From NCBI RefSeq assembly GCF_000416985.1, contig NZ_ATDL01000007.1:144151-208150 (forward strand): DNA of 64,000 nt, read 5' to 3'. Source of the stretch: Sphingobacterium paucimobilis HER1398 (GTDB lineage: Bacteria; Bacteroidota; Bacteroidia; Sphingobacteriales; Sphingobacteriaceae). Of this stretch, positions 47,249 through 57,468 are shown piece by piece. Position numbers and translations under genes: made by a program. The notes beneath the pieces were generated by a model. It saw nothing but the letters and a program-made list of their open reading frames with translations. It searched no databases and was not told the DNA's origin. The stretch's first letter is position 1; every line of letters begins with the position of its first letter.

Positions 47249-50200
47249 ATGCTAAATATGAGAAATACTTTACTATTCTCTCTTGCATTAGGGCTGGCGG
47301 TGACGACTGTGGAAGCGAAGGTTTCTAAAGTCGCAAATCCTTCCAACCTTGCTGCAGCAACAGCCTATTCGTCCGATAGGTTGGTTCAGAATACAGTAAC
47401 GGGTACTGTATCTGATGCAAATGGACCTATGCCAGGTGTCACGGTATCTGTTGTTGGTGTACCAGGTTCGGCTCGCACAGACGCTGACGGTAAGTTTAAG
47501 ATTACGGCGGCATTAGGGGCGACTTTACGATTCACAAGTATTGGTTATGTTTCACAGGATTTAAAAGTGACAGGTAATACGCTGAATGTGGTCTTGAAAG
47601 AAGAAGATAACGCTTTGGAAGAGGTTGTTGTTGTTGGTTATGGACAGCAAAAAAAGGAGCATCTGACAGGCGCGGTTTCTTCTATCAATGTACAAGAGGT
47701 AATGGGGAGTAGGCCTATTCCTGATGCTGGACGTGGTATGCAGGGGACAATACCAGGGTTGTCTGTTGTGATTCCGAGTGGTGAAGTTGGGTCTGATCCC
47801 GTGATGAAAATACGTGGACAGGTAGCTTCTATCTCAGGTTCAAGTAAGCCCTTGATTTTAGTGGATAACGTAGAGATTCCAAGTATCAATATGATTAATC
47901 CTAGTGATATTGAATCTATTTCTGTGTTAAAGGATGCTGCTTCAAGTTCCATTTATGGAGCTAAGGCTGCTTTTGGAGTAATCTTGATTACGACTCGTAA
48001 AGGTTCCAAAACCGATTCGCATAATATTAGCTATTCGAATAATTTTTCTATGCAAGCGCCGTTTAAACCAATTGATCTTGCTGGCTTAGATGGTTTGGAG
48101 TATACATTAGAAGCTGCTGAAACTCAATTAGAAAATCCAGCAGGAGGATTTTGGCGCTTAAACCGAGAATCATTTGAAAAATCAAAGGAATGGCAGAAAA
48201 AATACGGCGGCATTGTAAAATATAATGATCCAGTACTGTATGGTAGGGATTGGTACATCGATGATTCAGGCAATAAGCTAGGAGTTCGTCTATATGACCC
48301 TGTAAAAGCTATGCTTAAAGATAATCCTATTTCTCATTTGCATAATCTTGGGCTTAACGGAAAGAGTGGCGCAACAAATTATAATCTTAGTGTCGGATTT
48401 TTGAATCAACAAGGGATGATGAAACCGGCTGAACATGATGATTTTAGACGCTATAATGCTACTCTTAATGTGTCTACGAAAGTAAATGAGATGCTGACTT
48501 TAAGAGGTGGAGCTATGTATTCTGATGGAACCAAACGCTATCCATACTCTTTGACAGGGTTCGGAGCAAACGGCGACCCTTGGGTTTATTTATATAGATG
48601 GTCACGATTACATCCTATCGGCGTCACCGAGCATGGAGAGACATTGAAAGATGCGGCTTCAATGGCAAGCTTAGCCCATACAGCAAGAAATGTCGATCGA
48701 TATTTAAATTTAAATTTTGGTACTACGCTAGATATTATGAAAGGATGGGATGTGAAGGCCGATTATGCATATAGCACTCAAAACAATCATGTCAATACTT
48801 CGTTGCCTGTAGTCGATAAAATAGTAGATCCTTGGTATACGCCTGTACAGTGGTTTGATGAAGAGGGAACTCGAGTTTATGTAGATGAGAATGGTGTTCC
48901 TACTGACCTTGGTGGTATGCCTGCCTTTAGATTTCCTACCGGAAATATTACAAATTTATATGAGCCAATGGGTAATATTTACCGAAAATCTATTTTCTCA
49001 AAAAGACATACATTTAACATGTTTACAACTTACTCTACGAAGTTTGATGAGGTACATGATGTTAAGTTTATGGCGGGTACAAATATTGTTGCTTATCAAT
49101 ATGAAGACTTTTGGGGACGTAAGATGGGGCTGTTGAATAATGATAATCCACAGTTTAATTTTGCGACTAAAGAAGCAGAAAGTGGCGGCGATAAAAAGTG
49201 GGACTCTCAGGCGGGTTTTTTTGGTCGGGTCAACTATGCTTATAAAGATCGTTATTTAGTAGAAGCTAATTTACGTTACGATGGAACATCAAAGTTTCCA
49301 AAACATTTAGCTTGGAAATGGTATCCTTCGGTGTCTGCAGGCTGGGTATTGACTAATGAATCATTTATGAAAGACATTTCAAATGTATTAAGTTTTGCCA
49401 AAGTTCGTGGGTCTTGGGGTAGTATTGGGGATCAGTCTGTTTCCAACTCATTATATGTGCCAACAATGGCTATTATCCAGAATAACTGGCTGGATGGCTC
49501 CGGTGCCAAATTTTACCAATTAGGAACCCCGGCAGCAGTATCTAGAGAAATCGGTTGGCAGAATATTGAACATGCGAATTTGGGTGCTGATTTGAGGTTC
49601 TTTAACAAGTTAGGTGTTACGTTCGAACTGTTTCAACGGACGACAAAAGATATGATTGTTGCTGGTGATGCACTTCCTGATACTTATGGAGTTACGGTTC
49701 CTCCTAGAGGAAACTATGGTACGTTACGCACGAGAGGATGGGAATTGAATTTAGACTATACGCATAAGTTTGATAACGGTCTACGGCTGACAGCGAATGC
49801 AAACTTAGCTGATGCTGTATCTGTTACTACTAAGGGAGCAGATTGGAGAACTCCATGGGAAAGCCGTCTATTAAAAGAAGATTATTCTACAGGACGGAGA
49901 TATGGTGATATATATGGCTATGTATCCGATCGTTTGTATCAAGCAAGTGACTTTGTGTACGATGATCAAGGTAATCATGTAACGACATCCATCATCCATA
50001 AAGGATCTGCAAAGACTACCAATCTTTTAAGTGGCGAAAATCCTGTTTATCAAACTCAGTTTCAAACTGGCCAAGCTGTTTGGGGATATATTTCTCCAGG
50101 AGATATGAAATTTGTTGATGTGGATGGGGATGGTTACATCACACCTGGAGAGGGAACAAATGGAGATCCTGGAGACCGAGTGGTAATAGGTAACTCTACA

Positions 50201-50731
50201 CCTCGTTATGAGTACGGATTCCGTTTAGGTGCCGATTATAAGGGGTTTGATTTATCTGTATTTATGCAAGGAGTTGGTAAGAGGGAGATATGGGGGGTAG
50301 GTCAATTGGCGACAGCAGGATATCATGTTAAAGATGGGGCAATGCCACAGGCAATCGCCCAGGATTTTTGGAAAAAAGATCGACTAGACGCGTTCTATCC
50401 TCGAGCATTGAATGCTAATGGGGCAAATGACTATCAAACAATGGTACCTCAGTCTAGATATATTCTGGATATGTCATACTTCAAAATAAAGAATATCACT
50501 GTTGGATATGCATTGTCTGAAAATGTATTGAAAAAAGCTGGATTGAAGAATGCACGTATCTATGTATCACTGGAGAACTATTTTACTTTTGACAATTTAA
50601 GAGGTTTGCCTATTGATCCTGAGACTATCTCTGGAGAAAGTATGTTAGCAGAGAAGTATAATCAAGGTAGAACAGGTATTGGAAATCCATCGTTTAAATC
50701 AGCTTCCTTGGGACTTCAAATTGGTTTATAA
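47249..50731 (+). CDS. SusC/RagA receptor of NamZ cassette 2
   Basis: A 1160-residue receptor; ATG 47249 is followed by a second ATG at 47258. The signal peptide ends near TTVEAK. The domain order is as in cassette 1: CarboxypepD_reg-like (VTGTVSDANGPMPGVTVSVVG), EEVVVVGYGQQKK, plug (MQGTIPGLSVVIPSGEVGSDPVMKIRG) and barrel ending ASLGLQIGL. It is about 60 residues longer than its cassette 1 paralogue, with the difference in the barrel/extracellular part. The conserved N-terminus and diverged barrel suggest a changed ligand after duplication. Confidence 0.9.
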   Translation: MLNMRNTLLFSLALGLAVTTVEAKVSKVANPSNLAAATAYSSDRLVQNTVTGTVSDANGPMPGVTVSVVGVPGSARTDADGKFKITAALGATLRFTSIGYVSQDLKVTGNTLNVVLKEEDNALEEVVVVGYGQQKKEHLTGAVSSINVQEVMGSRPIPDAGRGMQGTIPGLSVVIPSGEVGSDPVMKIRGQVASISGSSKPLILVDNVEIPSINMINPSDIESISVLKDAASSSIYGAKAAFGVILITTRKGSKTDSHNISYSNNFSMQAPFKPIDLAGLDGLEYTLEAAETQLENPAGGFWRLNRESFEKSKEWQKKYGGIVKYNDPVLYGRDWYIDDSGNKLGVRLYDPVKAMLKDNPISHLHNLGLNGKSGATNYNLSVGFLNQQGMMKPAEHDDFRRYNATLNVSTKVNEMLTLRGGAMYSDGTKRYPYSLTGFGANGDPWVYLYRWSRLHPIGVTEHGETLKDAASMASLAHTARNVDRYLNLNFGTTLDIMKGWDVKADYAYSTQNNHVNTSLPVVDKIVDPWYTPVQWFDEEGTRVYVDENGVPTDLGGMPAFRFPTGNITNLYEPMGNIYRKSIFSKRHTFNMFTTYSTKFDEVHDVKFMAGTNIVAYQYEDFWGRKMGLLNNDNPQFNFATKEAESGGDKKWDSQAGFFGRVNYAYKDRYLVEANLRYDGTSKFPKHLAWKWYPSVSAGWVLTNESFMKDISNVLSFAKVRGSWGSIGDQSVSNSLYVPTMAIIQNNWLDGSGAKFYQLGTPAAVSREIGWQNIEHANLGADLRFFNKLGVTFELFQRTTKDMIVAGDALPDTYGVTVPPRGNYGTLRTRGWELNLDYTHKFDNGLRLTANANLADAVSVTTKGADWRTPWESRLLKEDYSTGRRYGDIYGYVSDRLYQASDFVYDDQGNHVTTSIIHKGSAKTTNLLSGENPVYQTQFQTGQAVWGYISPGDMKFVDVDGDGYITPGEGTNGDPGDRVVIGNSTPRYEYGFRLGADYKGFDLSVFMQGVGKREIWGVGQLATAGYHVKDGAMPQAIAQDFWKKDRLDAFYPRALNANGANDYQTMVPQSRYILDMSYFKIKNITVGYALSENVLKKAGLKNARIYVSLENYFTFDNLRGLPIDPETISGESMLAEKYNQGRTGIGNPSFKSASLGLQIGL

Positions 50732-50749
50732 TCATTAAAGTGAATCGTT

Positions 50750-52537
50750 ATGAAATTTAAGTATTTTAGTGTTTTTATAGTTGTCTCATTGGTTTTTACT
50801 AGTTGTGAGAAATTTTTAGAGAGAGGACAGTTGACTGCTGAAAATGATGATACGGCATGGACAACCGAAGCAAAAGTTCGCCTTTATGCAAATAAATATT
50901 ATACAGACTATTTTGTTGGGTATGGGGCTGGTTTTACCACCACTGATGCGCTTCTAGAATCGTATACAAAGAGTGATGATATTCTGAGCGAAGGTACACA
51001 AGCTGACTTTCTAAATAGTGTACCTGTTGATAAGAAATGGAAGTATGAGAATGTCAGGTCGATCAACATAATGATTGATCGAGTCGAAAATAGAATGAGT
51101 AACATTCTAGCTGCAGATGCTTATAGTCATTGGTTAGGGATAGGTAAGTTCTTTAGAGCGATGGCTTATGTTAAATTGGTTAATGAGTTTGGCGATGTGC
51201 CTTATTACGATAAACCAATTGATGAGACTGATGTAGAGCAATTGTATAAGCAACGTACACCACGTAATGAGGTGATGGATGCTGTTTATGATGATATGAA
51301 ATTCGCTTTTGAAAACGTGAGAGTTGACGACGGAAAACAGAATGTGAATCGTTACATTGTTGCGGGGTTTATTTCTCGGATGTCGTTAGCAGAAGGAGCA
51401 TGGCAAAAATACTATTACAAGAATAATGAAAGGGCTAAAAAGTTTTTCGAATTAGCGAAATCTGCAGGTGATTATGTGATTAATAGTGGAAAATATGCTA
51501 TTAGTACTCCCTATAGAGAGCAGTTTACTTCAGATAATATCGAGAATAATAAGGACATATTGTTGTCTAGGACTTACAATGCGGCCATAGCTGTACAGCA
51601 TTCAATAGCTTCTAAAAGTAATTTGACTGAAATCCGTACGAATGGGCCAACTACTGATTTAATCAAGTCTTATTTGTGTACAGATGGTCAAGTTTGGCAA
51701 AATTCAACAGCACCTGAAGCGGATAATTTTGAGGTAGAGAAAATGATGGGAACGCGTGATCCTAGGTTTGAAGCGACTTTTCACTACAATACTTCTGATA
51801 AAAACAGAGCGTCCTATCTGTATGTGACTAAGTTTCTGCCGCGGACTGAGCAGAATAGTGTCGCTTCGGGTAAGCCCTCAAGTCCGAATTTTCAAGGAGC
51901 AAATAATACCACTGCTGCACCTATACTACGTTATGCCGAAGTGTTGTTAAATTGGATTGAAGCCAAAGCAGAGTTGGAACTGCTTGGGGAAGGTGCCGTT
52001 GCACAGGTGGATATCGATCAGTCTATCAATAAGATAAGGCAGAGGCCCCTAGGAGGAGCGCCTGCGTATGTGAAGCAGGTTGCTGATATGAAATTGAACG
52101 CTTTGCCCCATGATCCAGATAGGGACATCTCGGTAACTCCATTATTGTGGGAAATTCGTCGTGAAAGAAGGGTCGAGATGACTTTTGAATATTCTCGTTT
52201 AGAAGACTTAAAGCGTTGGTCTAAGTTGGAATACATGGAGATGAGTCGAAATCCTGATATCCTTTCAGGGGCATGGGTGAATTTCCCAGCTAAATTTCCA
52301 AACAATATTACAAATGATGTTGCCGTAATAAAGATGGACGGAACAGTAGTGAAATATGATGGAGATAAAACTAAGATGATAGGATTCTATAGAAATCTTA
52401 AAGCTAAGCCTAGAATAGAGTTTATTGGTTTGAGTAATACAAATCCTTATTTGGCTCCTGTTGGTTTGAATCAAATTGACTTTTATAAAACGAGGGGATA
52501 TGTGCTGAAACAAACTGAGGGATGGCCTCAGAATTAA
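50750..52537 (+). CDS. SusD/RagB lipoprotein of NamZ cassette 2
   Basis: A 595-residue lipoprotein with lipobox FTSC. Key segments are HWLGIGKFFRAMAYVKLVNEFGDVPYYDKP, ILRYAEVLLNWIEAKAELE, LLWEIRRERRVEMTFEYSRLEDLKRWSKLE and the ending NQIDFYKTRGYVLKQTEGW. It is a lid for the upstream receptor (18-bp gap). It is related to, but clearly diverged from, the cassette 1 SusD. A further lipoprotein gene follows after 11 bp. Confidence 0.92.
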   Translation: MKFKYFSVFIVVSLVFTSCEKFLERGQLTAENDDTAWTTEAKVRLYANKYYTDYFVGYGAGFTTTDALLESYTKSDDILSEGTQADFLNSVPVDKKWKYENVRSINIMIDRVENRMSNILAADAYSHWLGIGKFFRAMAYVKLVNEFGDVPYYDKPIDETDVEQLYKQRTPRNEVMDAVYDDMKFAFENVRVDDGKQNVNRYIVAGFISRMSLAEGAWQKYYYKNNERAKKFFELAKSAGDYVINSGKYAISTPYREQFTSDNIENNKDILLSRTYNAAIAVQHSIASKSNLTEIRTNGPTTDLIKSYLCTDGQVWQNSTAPEADNFEVEKMMGTRDPRFEATFHYNTSDKNRASYLYVTKFLPRTEQNSVASGKPSSPNFQGANNTTAAPILRYAEVLLNWIEAKAELELLGEGAVAQVDIDQSINKIRQRPLGGAPAYVKQVADMKLNALPHDPDRDISVTPLLWEIRRERRVEMTFEYSRLEDLKRWSKLEYMEMSRNPDILSGAWVNFPAKFPNNITNDVAVIKMDGTVVKYDGDKTKMIGFYRNLKAKPRIEFIGLSNTNPYLAPVGLNQIDFYKTRGYVLKQTEGWPQN

Positions 52538-52548
52538 ACTAATCATTA

Positions 52549-53991
52549 ATGAAGATTATTATGAAAAATATATTATATAACTCTATCCGGGGAGTATCGA
52601 TACTAGCAGTGGTTAGTGCGTTTTTTTCTTCCTGTTCAGAAGATTTTCCTAGTAGCGTAGAGTCAAAGCAATTTGCTGACATTGAGTCAATCCGAATAGT
52701 AAATGCTGGTGCTGGTGGAAATCAAATACTAGAAGGGAATGTTGATGAGCTAACTAAAATAATCACATTTCCTCGTCTAGATACCTTAACCGACTTCTCT
52801 AAGTTAAAGTTTGAAGCGACTACTTCTAATGGATCGAAGTTGGAGCAGGATGAGTTTTCTGTTCCTTACCAAAGTGGGGATACGGAGAAAAGTGTGTATC
52901 TGAAAGTTGTGAATTCTCCTAGATTTAAAGAATATCGAGCCCAAATTAGGTTTAAGGTGGCTGTTCTAGGAGCTGATTTTACGCTACCCAAAATCTATGA
53001 TTATTCTAGTAATCCTTTAGGAAACCCTCCTTATGCATCGTTTACTGGTCAAAGTACACGTGGAACAGGTTTTGATGGCGAGCATATCTTAATCGTTAAT
53101 AGAGGAGCAGGTGGTACGCATTTGTTAAAAGTTGAAGACTTGAAACACGATGTGATTACCCGTATTCCTTTAAATATGACGTCGGTAGGTGAGGGTACAT
53201 TGACCTATAACATGGGGGCACAGATTAATGGACACACTTATGTAGCAAATTTATCTGGCGGAAAGACTTCTCCTCTTAAATTATATCATTGGTCAACACC
53301 TAGCCAGGTTCCTGATTTAGTAGCAAAAATTGATGTAAATAGTTTAGCTGGGGCGGGAGATAGGCATGGAGATAATTTGTCTGTAAATGTTGATAAGGAT
53401 GGTAATGGGTATGCATTTTTTTTATGTGCCACAGCTCCAATTATACGTTTAAAGATCACGAACTTTTCCGTTGGATCAGAACCTACGGTGATTACACCAC
53501 AGATAAATTATGAGCAATGGGGCCATTTTAATAGAGTGGGTGAAACAGATTCTTATATATTGTCTGGACATAGTAAACCTATGGCTTTGGTAACCAATAC
53601 GGCGTCGACTCTATTTACAGCTAAGGCTACGACTTTCCCTATTGGTAGTTCAGACTTTAGAGTTATTCAATTTAATGGTGAGCGGTATTTATTAGCGATT
53701 ACTGTTAATAGAGGGGCTCCGAATGGAACAAGTGTTGTGATGAATATTTACAATATAACTAAGGGCGGTAATATGGTAGACGCTCTGACTGCTTTCGAGC
53801 AGGGAGAAATGAAAGCGGTTTTTACCTACATGATTTCAGGTGTGACGAATACTGCGCCGGGTACGCAAGCTAATTTTTACGTTCAAAAAGGAGCTGATGG
53901 AAAAGACGAGAAACTCTTAGTATACGGAGCTGGTACTGATGCTGGGTTTGCAATAGTAGAGTTTCCGATTAATACAGATAAAGAAGAATAA
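52549..53991 (+). CDS. Surface lipoprotein, SusE position (DUF4623-like)
   Basis: A 480-residue lipoprotein (FFSSC); ATG 52549 or 52561 both possible. Residues about 40-150 look like an Ig-type domain (IRIVNAGAGGNQILEGNVDELTKIITFP...), and the remainder is beta-rich with phrases such as GTGFDGEHILIVNRGAGGTHLLKVEDL and DFRVIQFNGERYLLAITVNRG, resembling a propeller as in DUF4623-type Bacteroidota lipoproteins. It probably assists ligand capture at the outer membrane beside SusD. The family name is offered with low certainty; the lipoprotein nature and operon position are clear. Confidence 0.6.
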   Translation: MKIIMKNILYNSIRGVSILAVVSAFFSSCSEDFPSSVESKQFADIESIRIVNAGAGGNQILEGNVDELTKIITFPRLDTLTDFSKLKFEATTSNGSKLEQDEFSVPYQSGDTEKSVYLKVVNSPRFKEYRAQIRFKVAVLGADFTLPKIYDYSSNPLGNPPYASFTGQSTRGTGFDGEHILIVNRGAGGTHLLKVEDLKHDVITRIPLNMTSVGEGTLTYNMGAQINGHTYVANLSGGKTSPLKLYHWSTPSQVPDLVAKIDVNSLAGAGDRHGDNLSVNVDKDGNGYAFFLCATAPIIRLKITNFSVGSEPTVITPQINYEQWGHFNRVGETDSYILSGHSKPMALVTNTASTLFTAKATTFPIGSSDFRVIQFNGERYLLAITVNRGAPNGTSVVMNIYNITKGGNMVDALTAFEQGEMKAVFTYMISGVTNTAPGTQANFYVQKGADGKDEKLLVYGAGTDAGFAIVEFPINTDKEE

Positions 53992-54076
53992 AGGTATTAG
54001 GGATGATGAAATTAAGTTGTGTAGATAAATTGTCATTACTTAATTTTATTTTAAGATATTTTAATATTGGTAAATT

Positions 54077-55516
54077 ATGAAGATTTTTTTTAAACTCTCA
54101 TCGGTTGCTATTTTGCTAGTTATGACTTTTCTTAGCAGCTGTAGCAAAAAATCTGATGATACGATAGAGCCTTCTGTTCCAGAAGGATTGAAATTCCCTA
54201 AAAAGGAAATGCGTGCAGCTTGGTTTGCAACGGTATGGTCTTTAGATTGGCCTGCTAAAGAGGTAGGCGAAGTTGCTCAAAAACAGAAATATGTAAGAAT
54301 GTTAGATAGTCTGCAGAATTTGAAATTTAATACAGTTATTTTTCAAGTGAAGGGCATGGCCGATGCGTTCTATAATTCACCATACGAACCTTGGTCTGTA
54401 GCGATCTCTGGTACGCGAGGTGTCGATCCTGGTTATGACGTGTTGAAATTCTTAATTGATGAAACACATGCTAGAGGAATGGAGTTTCATGCATGGATGA
54501 ACCCTTATCGGATTGCTACAAGAGCGAAGGAAACCGATGCTTTTGCATCATTGCCCTCGACTATTCCTGCTAGTTGGACAATAGACCTCCCTACCATCCG
54601 TATTTATAATCCAGCTATGCCAGAGGTGCGTGAAAGATTAAATGATATCGTTAAAGATTTAATCCTGAAATATCCAGTAGATGGAATTCATTTTGATGAC
54701 TATTTTTATCCCTCAGGATTTTCTTATAATGATGATGTAGATTTTGTTAAATATGGAGCAGCTTACTCTAAGAAAGACGATTTTAGAAGGGGAAATGTCG
54801 ATCAAGCTATTGAAGGGGTGTATAATACTATTGTAGCAACAAAGCCTGAAGTAGTATTTTCAGTATCTCCAGCTGCTAGTCGTTCATATAATTTTAAAAC
54901 CATGTATGCGGATGTGCCTAAATGGACCTTTTCTGGTTGGGTAGATATTTTGATGCCGCAATTGTACCAAGAAATAGGGAATCCGTCGAACCCTTTTGAA
55001 GCTAATCTAACGGATTGGTCGCAGTTTAGAGGAAAATCTAAATTAGTGATAGGGCATGCTCTCTATAAATTTGGAGCTACAGATGGAGGGGCAGCATTTC
55101 AAAGTGTGGAACAGTTGACAAAACAGTTTGCATTAACAAAAAAGAATAAATATGCCGAGGGTTCAGCGATGTACTCTGCTCGTGATATCGGAATAAATAG
55201 GATTGGTATTACGGATAAGTTAAAGGAGCTCTATGCTCATAATGCGGTGATGCCTTTTGCCGGACGTGAAGTCGCGCCCAAACCTACTATGCCAACAAAC
55301 TTGACCCTAAATGGAGGGCAGCTGAGTTGGACGGTAACAGGCGCTAATCAAAAATCTGTGGTCTATCATTTTACAGATTTAAAGGCAGTTGGTACAGTGG
55401 TTGCCGTGACAGGTGATTCGAAGATTGATGTAACAGAGAATGGTTTTTATTGTGTCACTACTATCAATATTGATAATCTTGAAAGTAAAGCGACAGAGAC
55501 AATAGAGAAGAAGTAA
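54077..55516 (+). CDS. DUF187/GHL10 (YngK-like) glycosidase-like lipoprotein
   Basis: A 479-residue lipoprotein (LSSC). Residues about 45-390 form a TIM-barrel of the DUF187/GHL10 family: EMRAAWFATVWSLDWP near residue 44, FNTVIFQVKGMADAFYNSPYEPWS, GMEFHAWMNPYRI, and the barrel motif VDGIHFDDYFYP near residue 200 with paired Asp residues. A small Ig/FN3-like C-terminal domain follows (LTLNGGQLSWTVTGANQKSVVYHF). B. subtilis YngK belongs to this family. An action on peptidoglycan glycans is proposed from the NamZ and MurQ neighbours but is not shown. It ends before a terminator. Confidence 0.82.
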   Translation: MKIFFKLSSVAILLVMTFLSSCSKKSDDTIEPSVPEGLKFPKKEMRAAWFATVWSLDWPAKEVGEVAQKQKYVRMLDSLQNLKFNTVIFQVKGMADAFYNSPYEPWSVAISGTRGVDPGYDVLKFLIDETHARGMEFHAWMNPYRIATRAKETDAFASLPSTIPASWTIDLPTIRIYNPAMPEVRERLNDIVKDLILKYPVDGIHFDDYFYPSGFSYNDDVDFVKYGAAYSKKDDFRRGNVDQAIEGVYNTIVATKPEVVFSVSPAASRSYNFKTMYADVPKWTFSGWVDILMPQLYQEIGNPSNPFEANLTDWSQFRGKSKLVIGHALYKFGATDGGAAFQSVEQLTKQFALTKKNKYAEGSAMYSARDIGINRIGITDKLKELYAHNAVMPFAGREVAPKPTMPTNLTLNGGQLSWTVTGANQKSVVYHFTDLKAVGTVVAVTGDSKIDVTENGFYCVTTINIDNLESKATETIEKK

Positions 55517-55531
55517 TTTTTCGAAACTGAG

Positions 55532-55570
55532 AGAGCCTGATGAAGTTAACTGAATCAGGCTCTTTTTTAT
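55532..55570 (+). terminator. Rho-independent terminator after the DUF187 gene
   Basis: A perfect 10-bp stem (AGAGCCTGAT / ATCAGGCTCT), 12-nt loop, TTTTTT. The phosphoesterase ATG lies only 14-20 bp beyond, so that gene must either use read-through or a promoter overlapping the hairpin. Confidence 0.85.
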
Positions 55571-55583
55571 TGAAGCTTATTTT

Positions 55584-57419
55584 ATGAAATATACATTTAT
55601 TTTAGTTTTCCTTTCCTTTTCAGTTCTATGGGATCTGTATGCCCAAACTTCCTTCAAATTTGCCCAGGTGACCGATACGCATGTGGGCGGTGCTACAGGT
55701 GCTGATGACCTGAGGCGTACTGTTGCGGATTTGAATAAGCAGAAAGGGATTGACTTTGTTATTTTATCGGGTGATGTCACTGAGTTTGGATCCGATGACG
55801 AACTGGCGCTGGCTAAGCAAATATTGGACAGTCTTAAATTGCCGTTATACGTAATCCCTGGGAATCATGATAGCAACTGGTCTGAAAGTGGTGCCAATTC
55901 CTTTCGTAGGGTATTTGGAGGAGAGACGTTCTTTTTCGAGCATAAGGGCTACCAGTTTATAGGGACAACGTCGGGGCCTAATATGCGAATGAGTCCGGGG
56001 CAGATTCCACGTGAAAATCTAGTTTGGATGGATTCTGTATTTAAAGCAAACCCTGATTCGAATAAACCTTTGATATCTATTAATCATTATCCACTGGATT
56101 CTTCCCTGAACAATTGGTTTGAACTGGTGGATCGTTTGCAGCAACGCAATGTACAATTGGCCTTATGTGGTCATGGACATATCAACAAGCATTATAGCTG
56201 GGACGATATCCCTGGAGTGATGGCTAGGTCTAATCTGCGGGCGAAAGAAGATGTGGGAGGATACAATATTATAACAATGACAGGTGATTCTGTGTTTTTC
56301 CAGGTACGTAAGCCTAACCTTGTTACAGAAGACTATTGGCTCAAGCTGCCATTGCAAAAAATAAGCTTTAACACGACGTATTATCGTCCATCTTACGCAG
56401 TAAATAAGACCACCAAAGCAAAGCTCGTCTGGGAGTATGAGGATCATGGAGATATTGGAGCGGGAATCAGTTCTGATGGAAAACAGTTGTTTACCGCGAA
56501 TACGGTGGGCGAGGTGTATGCATTGGATCTAAAGACTGGTAGTCGGAATTGGTCTTTTAAGACCGGAGGGAAGGTGTACTCGACACCAGAAGTGCATAAG
56601 GGAATCGTTGTAGTGGGATCATCAGATCATAGTATTTACGGGATTGATGCAAAAACTGGTCGCCAGAGATGGAGAATTGAAACGGGTAAAGCGGTATTGG
56701 GTACAGCTTCCTTATATGGTGGTAATGCCTATATCGGAGGTTCGGACGGTGCCTTTCGTTGTGTTCGAGTATCGGATGGCAAGCTACTGTGGATTTTTGA
56801 TCAAGTAAAAGGATATGTTTCGACCAAACCGACAATAGCGGATGGCAAAGTGATATTTGGAAGCTGGCAGAACGGGTTTTATGCATTGGACCTGAAAACG
56901 GGTAAAAAGGTTTGGGAATGGGAGAGCGGAGCGAGCAATCGGATGTTTTCTGCTGCTGCGTGTTATCCTGTGGTAGCTAATAATCGCGTTTTTATCGTGG
57001 CACCGGATCGGTTTATGACTGCATTGGATTTAAAAACTGGTAAACAGTTGTGGCGTGAGAAAAAAGGGAATTTGAAAGTGCGAGAGTCCATGGGGCTGTC
57101 ATCGGATGAAAAGTTGGTGTATGTGAAGACTATGGATGGTGAATTATTAGGTGTTTCAGTCTCCAAAGATAGCATGTCTGTGGATTGGAAGTCTAAATTG
57201 CACTTGCCGTATGAACTTGTTCCTACTGCGATATATAGTAACAAGACAGCGGTGTTTGTGCCTAGTCATTCGGGATTATTGTCCGCAATAGAGCCGAATG
57301 CAGGCGATGTGCTGTGGCAATATAAAATTTCCAATGGGATGATCAATCCGCTATTGGTGCTTGAAGATAAAATCGTCGTGAGTACCATGGATGGAAAAAT
57401 TGTTATGTTGAGTTTTTAA
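55584..57419 (+). CDS. Calcineurin-like metallophosphoesterase fused to PQQ-like beta-propeller
   Basis: A 611-residue exported protein (signal peptide ending DLYAQ). The N-terminal metallophosphoesterase domain (about 22-245) has all metal motifs: VTDTHVG, LSGDVTE, PGNHDSNW and CGHGHIN. From about 275 on there is a PQQ-type propeller with repeats of the form YALDLKTG..NWSFKTGG and YGIDAKTGRQRW. Metallophosphoesterases cleave phosphomono- or diesters; the propeller may bind substrate. Fusions of this kind are seen in Bacteroidota. Position between a glycosidase-like gene and MurQ hints at processing of a phosphate-bearing cell-wall glycan such as teichoic acid, which is speculation. Confidence 0.85.
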   Translation: MKYTFILVFLSFSVLWDLYAQTSFKFAQVTDTHVGGATGADDLRRTVADLNKQKGIDFVILSGDVTEFGSDDELALAKQILDSLKLPLYVIPGNHDSNWSESGANSFRRVFGGETFFFEHKGYQFIGTTSGPNMRMSPGQIPRENLVWMDSVFKANPDSNKPLISINHYPLDSSLNNWFELVDRLQQRNVQLALCGHGHINKHYSWDDIPGVMARSNLRAKEDVGGYNIITMTGDSVFFQVRKPNLVTEDYWLKLPLQKISFNTTYYRPSYAVNKTTKAKLVWEYEDHGDIGAGISSDGKQLFTANTVGEVYALDLKTGSRNWSFKTGGKVYSTPEVHKGIVVVGSSDHSIYGIDAKTGRQRWRIETGKAVLGTASLYGGNAYIGGSDGAFRCVRVSDGKLLWIFDQVKGYVSTKPTIADGKVIFGSWQNGFYALDLKTGKKVWEWESGASNRMFSAAACYPVVANNRVFIVAPDRFMTALDLKTGKQLWREKKGNLKVRESMGLSSDEKLVYVKTMDGELLGVSVSKDSMSVDWKSKLHLPYELVPTAIYSNKTAVFVPSHSGLLSAIEPNAGDVLWQYKISNGMINPLLVLEDKIVVSTMDGKIVMLSF

Positions 57420-57468
57420 ACAAAAAAACTATAAATTCGTGACATTGAAAAAATTATATATGCGTTTT

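Noticed and set aside
54002..54076. Terminator between the SusE-position lipoprotein and the DUF187 gene
   Set aside because: No stable hairpin with a T-run was found; the two genes may share a transcript.
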